A stretch of DNA of 64,000 bases, taken from NCBI RefSeq assembly GCF_014333585.1, contig NZ_JACSCW010000006.1, forward strand, positions 186,001 through 250,000, in the 5' to 3' direction. The notes below the pieces were generated by a model, which was not told the origin of the DNA, made no database searches, and worked only from the letters and a program-made list of their open reading frames with translations. Each line of letters starts with the position of its first letter. The first letter of the stretch is position 1. The stretch comes from Hymenobacter sp. BT188. GTDB taxonomy: Bacteria; Bacteroidota; Bacteroidia; Cytophagales; Hymenobacteraceae. A program made the position numbers and the translations under genes. Below are positions 55,482-62,901 of the stretch, piece by piece.

Positions 55482-55525
55482 GTCGGCAAGCAGCTTCCAT
55501 AACGAAGCCTGCGTATAGTTTTTAC

Positions 55526-55561
55526 CACGAGAAGCACCTAATGGGGTGCTTCTCGTGTTTT
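55526..55561 (+). terminator. Terminator after the OFA transporter pair
   Basis: CACGAGAAGCACC and GGTGCTTCTCGTG, perfect 13-base arms with a six-base loop, followed by TTTT. Confidence 0.85.
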
Positions 55562-55579
55562 AGCTGAAATCATTATCCT

Positions 55580-55915
55580 ATGTTCATCGAGCCAACCGAC
55601 GGCACAGTTGTCCTGCTAGAATCATTTGCTAACTCCATATCAGCGCACCTGGCCAAGAATCAGCTAGAAGCGGCTGGTATTGCCTGCTTCATAAGCAACG
55701 AGAATCGCCCGTACGGGCCTATTTCGGGCGGCGTACGGCTGCATGTACGGCAGCAGGATCTGGAGGCTGCCCAACTGGTTCTTTCCGAACAAGCTGCCCT
55801 TATGACGGCGGTTTACGATGATGAGCAGGACACCTCCGCAGAAGCTGCTACGGCCTCTGCTTCCAACTCATCGGGCAGTTTGCTTACTCGCTTACGGGCG
55901 TGGCTGCTTTCGTAG
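55580..55915 (+). CDS. DUF2007 (putative signal-transducing protein)
   Basis: A 111-residue protein with the DUF2007 core VVLLESFANSISAHLAKNQLEAAGIACFISNEN, then VRLHVRQQDLEAAQLVLSEQ and an acidic Ala/Ser-rich C-terminus. It lacks membrane segments and its partner is unknown. It starts shortly after a terminator, so it has its own transcript. Confidence 0.85.
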   Translation: MFIEPTDGTVVLLESFANSISAHLAKNQLEAAGIACFISNENRPYGPISGGVRLHVRQQDLEAAQLVLSEQAALMTAVYDDEQDTSAEAATASASNSSGSLLTRLRAWLLS

Positions 55916-55972
55916 TATTCAGCATAACCTGAGACCTAAACTGTGCGCTAACTCATCTGCATTTCACTAAGA

Positions 55973-56005
55973 TTTGGAATATTAAATAACCAGTTGGTAC
56001 ATTTG
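55973..56005 (+). promoter_or_regulatory. Bacteroidota-type promoter of the 56-kb sulfur operon
   Basis: TTTG at 55973-55976, a 21-base spacer and TACATTTG at 55998-56005 fit the TTTG-N19-21-TAnnTTTG consensus. Transcription should start about 20 bases before the riboswitch P1 helix. This is the best promoter match in the window. Confidence 0.7.
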
Positions 56006-56032
56006 TACTACCAATTCTTTCCCATCAAAGGA

Positions 56033-56130
56033 TTGTTTTTATACAGAGGCGCAGAGAGACAGGCTCCGCGAAGCGCCGGCAACCCCCACTCCCCGTGGAA
56101 CGGTGCCAAGTCCTGACCATATAAAAACAA
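56033..56130 (+). promoter_or_regulatory. SAM-I riboswitch of the ATP-grasp/monooxygenase operon
   Basis: P1 is TTGTTTTTATA (56033-56043) with TATAAAAACAA (56120-56130), a perfect 11-base helix. The core follows the S-box order: GCGCAGAGAGACAGGC, GCGCCGGCAACC, CCAC/GTGG as P3, and ACGGTGCCAAGTCCTG. The start codon of the poly-Cys frame lies six bases after P1, so closing P1 may also affect its translation. Confidence 0.9.
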
Positions 56131-56136
56131 GTTACC

Positions 56137-56256
56137 GTGGATCTTTTCAACACCTCCGCTTCCTCTCTACCCCTCGTTGCTACGCAACAGCTTTGTCGCG
56201 CGCAGTCTGCGCTGGCCTGCTGTTGTATGGGCTCGGTAGGACAAGGTTGTTGTTGA
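56137..56256 (+). CDS. Poly-cysteine short ORF, candidate attenuator leader peptide
   Basis: A GTG-started frame of 39 codons directly after the SAM aptamer. It has one Cys near the middle (QLCRAQ) and then ends CCCMGSVGQGCC and stop, so five of the last twelve residues are Cys. The frame is closed by a TAA just upstream at 56122. Clustered Cys codons before a sulfur-related operon match the poly-Cys attenuators known in mycobacteria and relatives; LCRAQSALACCC also resembles leader peptides of actinobacterial sulfur operons. It could instead be the peptide substrate of the ligase. No SD is visible, as is normal here. Confidence 0.6.
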   Translation: MDLFNTSASSLPLVATQQLCRAQSALACCCMGSVGQGCC

Positions 56257-56515
56257 TTTTCCCCTCTTCCCTTTCCTGCCAGTAACCTAGCCTGACGCGT
56301 TTTCAGCGGCTGCTTGGTGCTACTTGCTTTCGTGGCTCCACCCTATGACTGCCATCGTCGAGCACCCTAACTGGCTAACGCAGGTCGTGCTAGCTGCGGG
56401 CCCGCGGCGCTCCAACTTATTCGGCTTGGTTCAAGCAAAAAAGACCCCCAGCTTTTGCTACCGTTGGCAACGCGCCGATTTCCAATGATTTAACTTTCAA
56501 TTCATACCACCTAAC
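56257..56515 (+). promoter_or_regulatory. Long leader between the short ORF and the ATP-grasp gene
   Basis: This part of the 385-base leader contains a pyrimidine-rich tract just after the short ORF, a GCGGGCCCGC palindrome near 56397, and small hairpins of the form GCTTG/CAAGC and GCAAAA/TTTTGC near 56425-56460. Any of these could be alternative attenuation structures. A 47-codon frame at 56344-56487 shows no recognisable motif. Confidence 0.4.
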
Positions 56516-57499
56516 ATGTCTGATTTACAGAAGCCTATTGGCATTTATTACGAGCACCCCGAATGGTTTAAGCCGCTGTTTGCGGAGCTAGACCGCCGCG
56601 GTTTGCCCTACGAAAAAATTGACGCCGCTCATCATCTGTTTGACCCCTCCGAAAAGGAAAGCCGCTATAGCTTGGTGGTGAATCGAATGAGTTCTTCGGC
56701 GTATCTGCGCGGACACGGACAAGGCATTTTTCACACCGCTGGCTTTGCTACTCACTTGGAGCGGCTCGGCGTGCGTATCATCAACGGCTCAGCCGCTACG
56801 GCTATTGAGACGAACAAAGCTCGTCAACTCTCGCTGTTCGAGTCGTTGGGGCTGAATTACCCGAAGTCGTTTGTGATCAACCACGCCTCGCGGGCCGTGG
56901 ACGCGGCTCAGCAGCTGCGCTTTCCGATTGTGGTGAAAGTGAACATTGGTGGCAGCGGCGCGGGCATTATTCGCTTTGATACGCTTGAAGGCCTGCAAGC
57001 AGCCGTGGCTGCGAATCAAATAGACTTAGGCATCGACCAGACGGCGTTGGTGCAGGAGTATGTGACGCCGCGTGGGGGGCATATTACCCGGGTAGAAACG
57101 CTGGATGGCAAGTTTTTGTACGCCATGAAAGTGTACACAACGGGCGAGAGCTTTAACCTCTGCCCCGCCGAAATCTGCCAGATCCCCGACGAGCCCACGG
57201 CCGGCGACTTCTGCCTCACGGAAGCGCCTAAGAAAGGCATTCAGGTAGAAGCTACTACGCCGCCCGATGAGATAATTGAGGCCGTGGAGCGCATTGTAGC
57301 CGCCGCCAAAATTGACGTGGGTGGCATTGAGTATCTGATTGATGACCGCACGGGCGAGGCACTGTTTTACGACATTAATGCCCTGTCCAACTTCGTGGCC
57401 GATGCCGTGAATGTGGTTGGTTTTGACCCTTATGCCCGCTTCGTGGATTACCTGGAGCAACAACTTGAATTGACCACCGCAAACGCTCTTACGATATGA
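56516..57499 (+). CDS. RimK-like ATP-grasp ligase
   Basis: A 327-residue protein: N-terminal pre-grasp region (IGIYYEHPEWFKPLFAELDRRG), a central ATP-grasp domain with FPIVVKVNIGGSGAGIIRF as the Gly-rich loop, ALVQEYVTPRGGHITRV, and the Mg-binding end GGIEYLIDDRTGEALFYDINALSNF. It should join a carboxylate to an amine using ATP. It overlaps the monooxygenase gene by four bases, so the two proteins are coupled. Substrate is unknown; the Cys-rich upstream peptide is one candidate. A G6 word falls at 57074. Confidence 0.87.
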   Translation: MSDLQKPIGIYYEHPEWFKPLFAELDRRGLPYEKIDAAHHLFDPSEKESRYSLVVNRMSSSAYLRGHGQGIFHTAGFATHLERLGVRIINGSAATAIETNKARQLSLFESLGLNYPKSFVINHASRAVDAAQQLRFPIVVKVNIGGSGAGIIRFDTLEGLQAAVAANQIDLGIDQTALVQEYVTPRGGHITRVETLDGKFLYAMKVYTTGESFNLCPAEICQIPDEPTAGDFCLTEAPKKGIQVEATTPPDEIIEAVERIVAAAKIDVGGIEYLIDDRTGEALFYDINALSNFVADAVNVVGFDPYARFVDYLEQQLELTTANALTI

Positions 57500-58515
57500 A
57501 ATTCGGGTATTGGCTTCCCATTTTTGGCGGTTGGCTCCGCAACGTTCCCGATGAGCAAATGCCTACGTCGTGGGACTACGTAAAACAGTTGGCGCAGCGC
57601 AGCGAGGAGTGGGGCTACAGCCTCACGCTTATTGCAGAGCTGTATCTGAACGATATTAAAGGGCAGGAAGAACCGGCTCTGGAGGCGTGGAGCACGGCGG
57701 CAGCCCTGGCTGCGGTGACCAAAGAGTTGGAAATTATGGTGGCTGTGCGGCCTACTTTCCATAACCCGGCTTTGCTGGCCAAGCAGGCTGCCAACATCGA
57801 TCTGATTGCGCCGGGTCGCTTGTCCTTGAATGTGGTATCGTCGTGGTGGCGCGATGAGGCGACCAAGTACGGCTTGCACTTCGAGCAGCACGACGACCGC
57901 TACGCCCGCACCAAAGAGTGGCTGGACGTGGTAACCAACGTGTGGGAGAAAGATCATTTCTCCTACGATGGCAAGTATTATCAGTTGACGGACAACGTAT
58001 TGCAGCCCAAGCCAGCCAAGAAGCCTTTCCTATACGCCGGTGGCGAATCGGAAGCGGCGAAGGATTTGATTTCGACGCAGTGCGACGGCTACGTGATGCA
58101 CGGCGACTCACCCGAACAAATAGGGCAGCGTATTGCCGACATGCGTCGCCGTCGGGAGCAGAAGAATTTGCCCCCCATGAAGTTTGGGGTAGCCGGCTAC
58201 AGCATTGTGCGCGATAATGAGCAGGACGTGAAGCGCGAGCTGGACCGCATTACCAATGTGCAAGCTTCCGCCGCAGGCTATGGCAACTACCAGCAGTGGC
58301 TGGCTGGCACGCAGTTGGAGCAGCAAGTGTCCTTACAGGATTACTCGGTGTCTAACCGTGGCTTACGCACCGGTCTCACCGGCACGCCCGCCCAGATTCA
58401 GGACCGCATCGGTGCTTACGAGGCCGTGGGCGTGGATTTCTTCCTATTACAGTGCAGCCCGCAGCTAGAGGAAATGGAGCGGTTTTCTGAATCGGTGATT
58501 AGCGTATTAGCTTAA
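57496..58515 (+). CDS. Flavin-dependent monooxygenase, sulfone/sulfonate type (LLM family)
   Basis: A 339-residue luciferase-like TIM-barrel protein: MKFGYWLPIFGGWLRN, then VRPTFHNPALLAKQAANIDLI, LSLNVVSSWWRDEATKYGL and DRYARTKEWLDVVTNVW, a pattern close to SfnG and SsuD, FMNH2 monooxygenases that cleave C-S bonds of dimethylsulfone or alkanesulfonates. That would release sulfite as a sulfur source. A SAM riboswitch on the same transcript fits a sulfur-scavenging role. A separate flavin reductase would be needed; none is nearby. Confidence 0.88.
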   Translation: MKFGYWLPIFGGWLRNVPDEQMPTSWDYVKQLAQRSEEWGYSLTLIAELYLNDIKGQEEPALEAWSTAAALAAVTKELEIMVAVRPTFHNPALLAKQAANIDLIAPGRLSLNVVSSWWRDEATKYGLHFEQHDDRYARTKEWLDVVTNVWEKDHFSYDGKYYQLTDNVLQPKPAKKPFLYAGGESEAAKDLISTQCDGYVMHGDSPEQIGQRIADMRRRREQKNLPPMKFGVAGYSIVRDNEQDVKRELDRITNVQASAAGYGNYQQWLAGTQLEQQVSLQDYSVSNRGLRTGLTGTPAQIQDRIGAYEAVGVDFFLLQCSPQLEEMERFSESVISVLA

Positions 58516-58552
58516 TTGAGGCCACCACGCTAAGCTGATAACCGGTTTATTA

Positions 58553-58657
58553 GGCGGTCATGCCGAGGCAAAGCCGAAGCATCTCGCGTGCTGATGAGAG
58601 GTTAGTACTCTTAACTAAACACGCGAGATGCTTCGGCTTTGCCTCGGCATGACCGCC
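58553..58657. repeat. REP-like palindrome, copy D
   Basis: The longest and most complete copy: GGCGGTCATGCCGAGGCAAA, then GAAGCATCTCGCGTG, a variable centre, and the inverse arm ending GCATGACCGCC. It lies between the monooxygenase and the convergent moeA. Confidence 0.9.
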
Positions 58658-58690
58658 TTTTTATTTGGCCTTGCTATGCTTTGCGTATTC

Positions 58691-59911
58691 TCATCCATTC
58701 CGAAACCGTAGTAGTGGCCACGCCTCGCCAGCGGCGAATTCTGTTTGGTTGGGGGGCAATTCTAAGAAACCGTCGCAGTGAAGCAGGCTGGCTAAGTCGC
58801 CGGAGCCACCGGCTCGTTGCGGGTGGGCCAGCAGGCGGCCGTCGGAGGTCAGTTCGAGGCGAACGGGCAGGAAGTGCGTGAGGCGCGGTCGGAAGCTGAC
58901 ATCAGCAGCCAGCACGGCGAAGGCAGTGGGCGTGGGGGGCATTTCCGGCGACTGGCAGGCGCGCAGCCAAGGCTGCACGTAGCGGTAGTAGTTCACGAAA
59001 GTGGACACCGGATTGCCGGGCAAGGCAAACACAACTGCACCGCCTGGCTTCTGCCCAAACCAAAAGGGTTTGCCCGGCCGCTGCTCTACTTCGTGAAAAA
59101 TCTGCTCAACGCCTAGCTCCCGCAGCACGCCGGGCAGGAAATCGGCTTGCCCTTTCGAGACGCCACCGCTGAGTACGACGGCATCGAAGTCGCTTAGCAG
59201 TTGGGGCAAACCTTGGCGCAAAACATCCTGGTCATCAATAAAATGAAACGCCTCGGCAGTTGCGCCTGCGGCGTTAGCAGCAGCTTGCAGCATAGCAGCG
59301 TTGGAGCGCCGAATCTGGTGGGGCAATGGCTGCTCAGCGACGTCAACCAGCTCGTCGCCGGTGCTGACGACGGCCAGGCGGGCGGGCCGTGTGACGGACA
59401 GCGTGGCCGCACCAATGGTGGCGGCTACGGCAATTTCGGCCGGCCCGAGGCGAGTGCCCGCGGGCACTAATAAGTCGCCCTGGCGGCGGTCGGCGGCGCG
59501 GGCGTGCACATTGTGGCCGGCGCGCTCAGGTAAGGCTTGAACGGTAGCGGTGCGTTGGCCATCAATCACTTGAAACGTCACATCTTCGTAGCGCACCACT
59601 GTATCAGCGCCGGGCGGCAGCACGGCGCCGGTCATGATTTCGACGGCCGCCTGCGGATTCTGTAGCGGCTGCGGGGGAGATCCGGCGAACTGAGTAGTCT
59701 CAATGGGAAACGTAATTTGCCCCCTAGCCACGGCCCCAAAAGCTACGGCGATACCGTCCATTGCTACCCGATTGAAAGGCGGAAAATCCCGGTCGGCGGT
59801 AAGGTCTTGACGCAGTACGCGGCCGGTAGCGGCCAGCAAAGACACCGTTTCAGCGGACAGCGCGCGGACGGTGGTTAGAACAAGACGTTCGGCTTCGGCG
59901 ACAGAAATCAT
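58691..59911 (-). CDS. moeA: Molybdopterin molybdenumtransferase MoeA
   Basis: A 406-residue protein with the MoeA layout: ISVAEAERLVLTTVRAL N-terminus, VLRQDLTADRDFPPFNRVAMDGIAV, then VEIMTGAVLPPGADTVVRYEDV (TGAxxP), VVSTGDELVD and VVLSGGVSKGQADF, and the final VFALPGNPVSTFVNYYRY (GNPVS). It inserts molybdate into molybdopterin. The frame extends 43 codons upstream, but MISVAEAE is the typical start. G6 words lie at 58751 and 58934. Confidence 0.95.
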   Translation of the reverse strand: MISVAEAERLVLTTVRALSAETVSLLAATGRVLRQDLTADRDFPPFNRVAMDGIAVAFGAVARGQITFPIETTQFAGSPPQPLQNPQAAVEIMTGAVLPPGADTVVRYEDVTFQVIDGQRTATVQALPERAGHNVHARAADRRQGDLLVPAGTRLGPAEIAVAATIGAATLSVTRPARLAVVSTGDELVDVAEQPLPHQIRRSNAAMLQAAANAAGATAEAFHFIDDQDVLRQGLPQLLSDFDAVVLSGGVSKGQADFLPGVLRELGVEQIFHEVEQRPGKPFWFGQKPGGAVVFALPGNPVSTFVNYYRYVQPWLRACQSPEMPPTPTAFAVLAADVSFRPRLTHFLPVRLELTSDGRLLAHPQRAGGSGDLASLLHCDGFLELPPNQTEFAAGEAWPLLRFRNG

Positions 59912-60053
59912 AGAAAACGGAGAATAGTTGGATGGAAAACACCGAAGCACGTTTGGGGTTGCGTAACGTAAATTTGGTTTATTCGGACTGTTTGCCCCTC
60001 GATCTGTTGTAGTTTCAGCGTGCGGCGGGCAGCTCCTCAACTTAGTTAAAATA

Positions 60054-60097
60054 GGCGGTCATGCAGAGCGGCAGCGAAGCATCTCGCTTTGCATGAC
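60054..60097. repeat. REP-like palindrome, shortened copy E
   Basis: GGCGGTCATGCAGAGCGGCA, then GAAGCATCTCGC, then directly the end GCATGAC. The loop and most of the right arm are missing, as if it collapsed by deletion. It ends about 31 bases before the moaC start, so it probably lies in or near the moaC leader. Confidence 0.8.
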
Positions 60098-60128
60098 GTT
60101 CAATCAAGAATATACATCTTCTCAACTT

Positions 60129-60620
60129 ATGTCTGAATCCCGCTCGCTTACGCATCTCAACGCCGCCGGCCAGCCATCTATGGTGGATGTGGGGGGCAAA
60201 ATTGCGACGCGCCGCGTGGCCCGTGCCCGCAGCCGCGTGGTGCTAGGAGCCGAAATTCTGGCGCTGGTGCAGGCCGGCGACTTGCCCACTAAAAAGGGCC
60301 CCGTATTTCAAACCGCCATTCTGGCCGGCATAATGGCCGCCAAAAAAACCTCCGACCTAATTCCGCTTTGTCACCCGCTGGGGCTCGACGACTGCCAGGT
60401 GCGCATTGAAGTAGCCGCGCCTGATGCCATCATCATCGAATGCACAGCTACCGTAACGGGCAAAACAGGGGTAGAAATGGAAGCGCTAATGGGTGCTTCG
60501 GTGGCGGCGCTTACCGTATATGATATGTGTAAAGCACTGTCGCACAACATTATTATCAGCGAAACCCGCCTACTCGAGAAGACCGGCGGCAAAAAAGACT
60601 TTCACCATGTCGACGAGTAA
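60129..60620 (+). CDS. moaC: Cyclic pyranopterin monophosphate synthase MoaC
   Basis: A 163-residue protein with the MoaC pattern: THLNAAGQPSMVDVGGK, ATRRVARARSRV, GPVFQTAILAGIMAAKKTSDLIPLCHPL (the conserved His), TGVEMEALMGASVAALTVYDM. With MoaA it converts GTP to cPMP, the first molybdopterin precursor. ATG at 60129 was chosen over one at 60093. The next gene overlaps its end by 14 bases. A G6 word lies at 60191. Confidence 0.96.
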   Translation: MSESRSLTHLNAAGQPSMVDVGGKIATRRVARARSRVVLGAEILALVQAGDLPTKKGPVFQTAILAGIMAAKKTSDLIPLCHPLGLDDCQVRIEVAAPDAIIIECTATVTGKTGVEMEALMGASVAALTVYDMCKALSHNIIISETRLLEKTGGKKDFHHVDE

Positions 60621-61809
60621 TACTGCCTCCAATTTGCCCCCCAAGCCGCGCACCAAGCACGCCGCGCTGGCTCGCCCCAACATTGGTGAGTTTGGCCGGC
60701 ACGAGCTAGCTATTCTGGGCGCGCCCTGCGGCAAAATAAAGGATCTGGTAGCGCGGCTGCTGCCTCACCTGGCGCCCGAGTTGAGCATAGGCTACGTGGA
60801 TGCCGACCACGCCACCGCTGACGCTGATGATACAGCGGGAGCCAGTCCTATTTTGCAAGCCGGCGCCACGGCCGAGCTAACCGACAAGATTCAGTTTCGC
60901 CGCTTAGACCAGCCGCGGGTTATGGACCGGTTTAGTCAGCCGGAGTGGCTGGCGCACCAGAGTCTGGTGCTGGTGAACGGCAATCATTTTCGGGCCAAGC
61001 AGCAGATTATTATCCTCGATCCGGCCAAGCCGCTGGACCGCAAGCTGGAGAAGCTGACCGATGTGCAGCTCATTTTGCGCCTGAACGCCGAGCAGAAGTT
61101 GCCCGAGTATCTGCGGGAGCATCTGCCGCAGCCTGACCAGATTCCGGTGCTTGATTTGCACAATGAGGCGGGCATTGCTGCCTTTATCAAACAGTGGTGG
61201 CAGGCCAGCGCCCCGCCGCTGCGAGGCTTGGTACTGGCTGGGGGGCAAAGTCAGCGTATGCAAACCGACAAAGGCCGCCTGCGCTACCACGGGCAGGAGC
61301 AGCGCGAGTACGTGGCCGAACTACTGGCAACCGTGTGCACCGACGTACACGTATCCTGCCGCCCCGACCAGGCCGCTGACTTGCCCACTTCTCTTCAGCC
61401 CCTGCCCGACCGTTTTCTGGATTTAGGTCCTTTGGGGGGCATTTTATCGGCTTTCCAGCTCGACCCCAATGCGGCCTGGCTGGTGGTGGCCTGCGACCTG
61501 CCTTTCCTTTCCGCCGAAACTCTGCATCACCTCCTAGCGCACCGCCAACCGGGCAAGATGGCCACTGCCTACCAGAGCCCGCACAACGACTTCCCCGAGC
61601 CGCTCATTACTATCTGGGAGCCCAGCAGCTACGCTACGCTCCTGCGGTTTCTGAGCCTGGGCTATTCGTGCCCCCGCAAGGCGCTAATTAACTCGGACAT
61701 TGCGGTGCTGAAGGCCCCGGACGCGCGTGAATTGCGCAACGTAAACACACCCGAGGAGCGTGAGGCCGCAGAAAGTGAGTTGGCCTCACCCCCCGGCCCC
61801 CTCGCCTAA
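60607..61809 (+). CDS. mobA: Molybdenum cofactor guanylyltransferase MobA-like, with MobB-like N-terminal region
   Basis: A 400-residue protein in two parts. The first 200 residues begin FGRHELAILGAPCGKIKDLVARLL, recalling MobB (GTP-binding adaptor) but without a standard P-loop. The second half is MobA: LRGLVLAGGQSQRMQTDKGRLRYHG (nucleotide site), FLDLGPLGGILSAF and WLVVACDLPFL. It attaches GMP to the cofactor. Its GGQ codons are a G6 word (61240). Its last nine codons lie inside an inverted-repeat element, so the C-terminus (SPPGPLA) is repeat-derived. Confidence 0.9.
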   Translation: MSTSNTASNLPPKPRTKHAALARPNIGEFGRHELAILGAPCGKIKDLVARLLPHLAPELSIGYVDADHATADADDTAGASPILQAGATAELTDKIQFRRLDQPRVMDRFSQPEWLAHQSLVLVNGNHFRAKQQIIILDPAKPLDRKLEKLTDVQLILRLNAEQKLPEYLREHLPQPDQIPVLDLHNEAGIAAFIKQWWQASAPPLRGLVLAGGQSQRMQTDKGRLRYHGQEQREYVAELLATVCTDVHVSCRPDQAADLPTSLQPLPDRFLDLGPLGGILSAFQLDPNAAWLVVACDLPFLSAETLHHLLAHRQPGKMATAYQSPHNDFPEPLITIWEPSSYATLLRFLSLGYSCPRKALINSDIAVLKAPDARELRNVNTPEEREAAESELASPPGPLA

Positions 61810-62052
61810 GGGCGAGGGGGAGCCAGCCGCTCGCCCTACGCGGCCACGTCGGCTTTCGCCTCCGCAACCGCTACCGCCTTCTGGTTTTTAGAAAGTGAAA
61901 AAGCCCCCCAATATTGGGGGGCTTTTTTCATACTGAGCTTAGCCTATGGAACTGGTAGCCGTATCTGAGGCGAGAGGCGAAGGTGCGGCGTAGAACGACT
62001 ATCATCAGGCTCCCCCTCTTTTTGGGAGAGGGGGCCGGGGAGTGAGGCCAAC
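61779..62052. repeat. 274-bp element with 25-bp terminal inverted repeats
   Basis: The ends GTTGGCCTCACCCC and GGGGAGTGAGGCCAAC match over 25 bases with one mismatch (61779-61803 and 62028-62052). Inner hairpins of GGCGAGGGGG type and a G6-word terminator (61899-61928) fill it. It overlaps the 3' end of mobA and runs almost to the end of moaE, forming the junction between two convergent genes. Confidence 0.8.
61899..61928. terminator. Bidirectional G6-word terminator
   Basis: A-run, then GCCCCCCAATATTGGGGGGC, a perfect 20-base palindrome (61903-61922), then T6. It lies between mobA and the convergent moaE. Confidence 0.9.
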
Positions 62053-62060
62053 GTGAAGCC

Positions 62061-62477
62061 CTACGGATGCGCGGCTACCCACACCTGCCCATCCTCGAAC
62101 TCCTCTTTCTTCCAGATCGGCACCACTTTTTTCAAGGTGTCGATGATAAACTGACAGGCGGCAAACGACTCGGCGCGGTGGGGCGTAGATACGGCCACCA
62201 CCACGGCAACGTAGCCAATTTCGAGCGTGCCTTTGCGATGTACAATGGCTATTTTCTGCAACATAGGCCACTTTTCCTGGGCTTGCTTGGCCACGAGGCG
62301 CATCTGGTGCACGGCCATAGCATCGTAGGCTTCGTAGTGCAGGCGCACCACCGGCCGGCCGGTAGACTGATTGCGGACCGTACCAATAAAGGTGTTGACG
62401 GCACCCGCGCCTTCGGCTTCTACGGCAGCAATGGTAGCAGCTACGTCGATGGGCTGGTCGGTGAGTTCAATAAGCAT
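62061..62477 (-). CDS. moaE: Molybdopterin synthase catalytic subunit MoaE
   Basis: A 138-residue protein: VEAEGAGAVNTFIGTVRNQSTGR, VVRLHYEAYDAMA, IAIVHRKGTLEIGYVAVVVAVSTPHRAESFAACQFIIDTLK and VPIWKKEEFEDGQVWV (Lys and Arg for substrate binding). It combines with MoaD to insert two sulfurs into precursor Z. The ATG at 62477 was chosen over an upstream extension. It follows moaD by 43 bases in transcription order. Confidence 0.95.
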   Translation of the reverse strand: MLIELTDQPIDVAATIAAVEAEGAGAVNTFIGTVRNQSTGRPVVRLHYEAYDAMAVHQMRLVAKQAQEKWPMLQKIAIVHRKGTLEIGYVAVVVAVSTPHRAESFAACQFIIDTLKKVVPIWKKEEFEDGQVWVAAHP

Positions 62478-62520
62478 TAGTAAAGAAAAATAAGCGGCTA
62501 AAATCAGACTGGGGGGCTTT

Positions 62521-62763
62521 TTAGCCTCCACTAACGGGCGGAATAAGCGCAATTTCGTCGCGCTCGTGCAATTGATAATCATCGGCGGCATACTCGCTGT
62601 TTACGGCTACGGCGCAGCTAGTAAGGTCGCGCAGCTTTGGATAATCAGTGCGCAGCTGCTCCATAAGGCCGGCCACCGATTGCGTATCGGGCGCAGTCAA
62701 CTCCAATTCAGAGCTGCCAACGATTTCTTTTGTGATGCCGAAAAGAGAAAGTTTGAGTTTCAT
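62521..62763 (-). CDS. moaD: Molybdopterin synthase sulfur carrier subunit MoaD
   Basis: An 80-residue ubiquitin-like protein: MKLKLSLFGITKEIVGSSELEL start, VNSEYAADDYQLHERDEIALIPPVSGG end. The C-terminal Gly-Gly is the site of thiocarboxylate formation. It precedes moaE on the same strand (62511 G6 word between). No moeB is in the window; it would activate this carboxyl end. Confidence 0.95.
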   Translation of the reverse strand: MKLKLSLFGITKEIVGSSELELTAPDTQSVAGLMEQLRTDYPKLRDLTSCAVAVNSEYAADDYQLHERDEIALIPPVSGG

Positions 62764-62901
62764 TTGTTGAGATGTCAGTTCGTAAATTGAGCCTATCTGC
62801 GGGCGCTACGTAAAGCAAAGTACATCGAACCATTTTTGTTCCGAAACCGTCCGGTTTACGACGCCGAACGTTATAGATTGCCGCTGCCTTTCACTTCGTC
62901 T

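Noticed and set aside
56033..56130. Other riboswitch classes (cobalamin, SAH, SAM-II)
   Set aside because: The order of GCAACC, short P3 and GGTGCCAA elements inside a P1 helix matches SAM-I; SAM-II and SAH aptamers lack this arrangement.
56103..56285. 60-codon frame overlapping the second SAM riboswitch
   Set aside because: It starts inside the conserved aptamer core and is in a different frame from the poly-Cys ORF, with no recognisable motif.
56344..56487. 47-codon frame in the operon leader
   Set aside because: No motif or context supports it; it ends 28 bases before the ligase start, so it could be a second leader ORF, but evidence is lacking.
1269..58657. GCATCTCGC palindromes as a CRISPR array
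   Set aside because: They are inverted, widely dispersed and lack regular spacers or cas genes.
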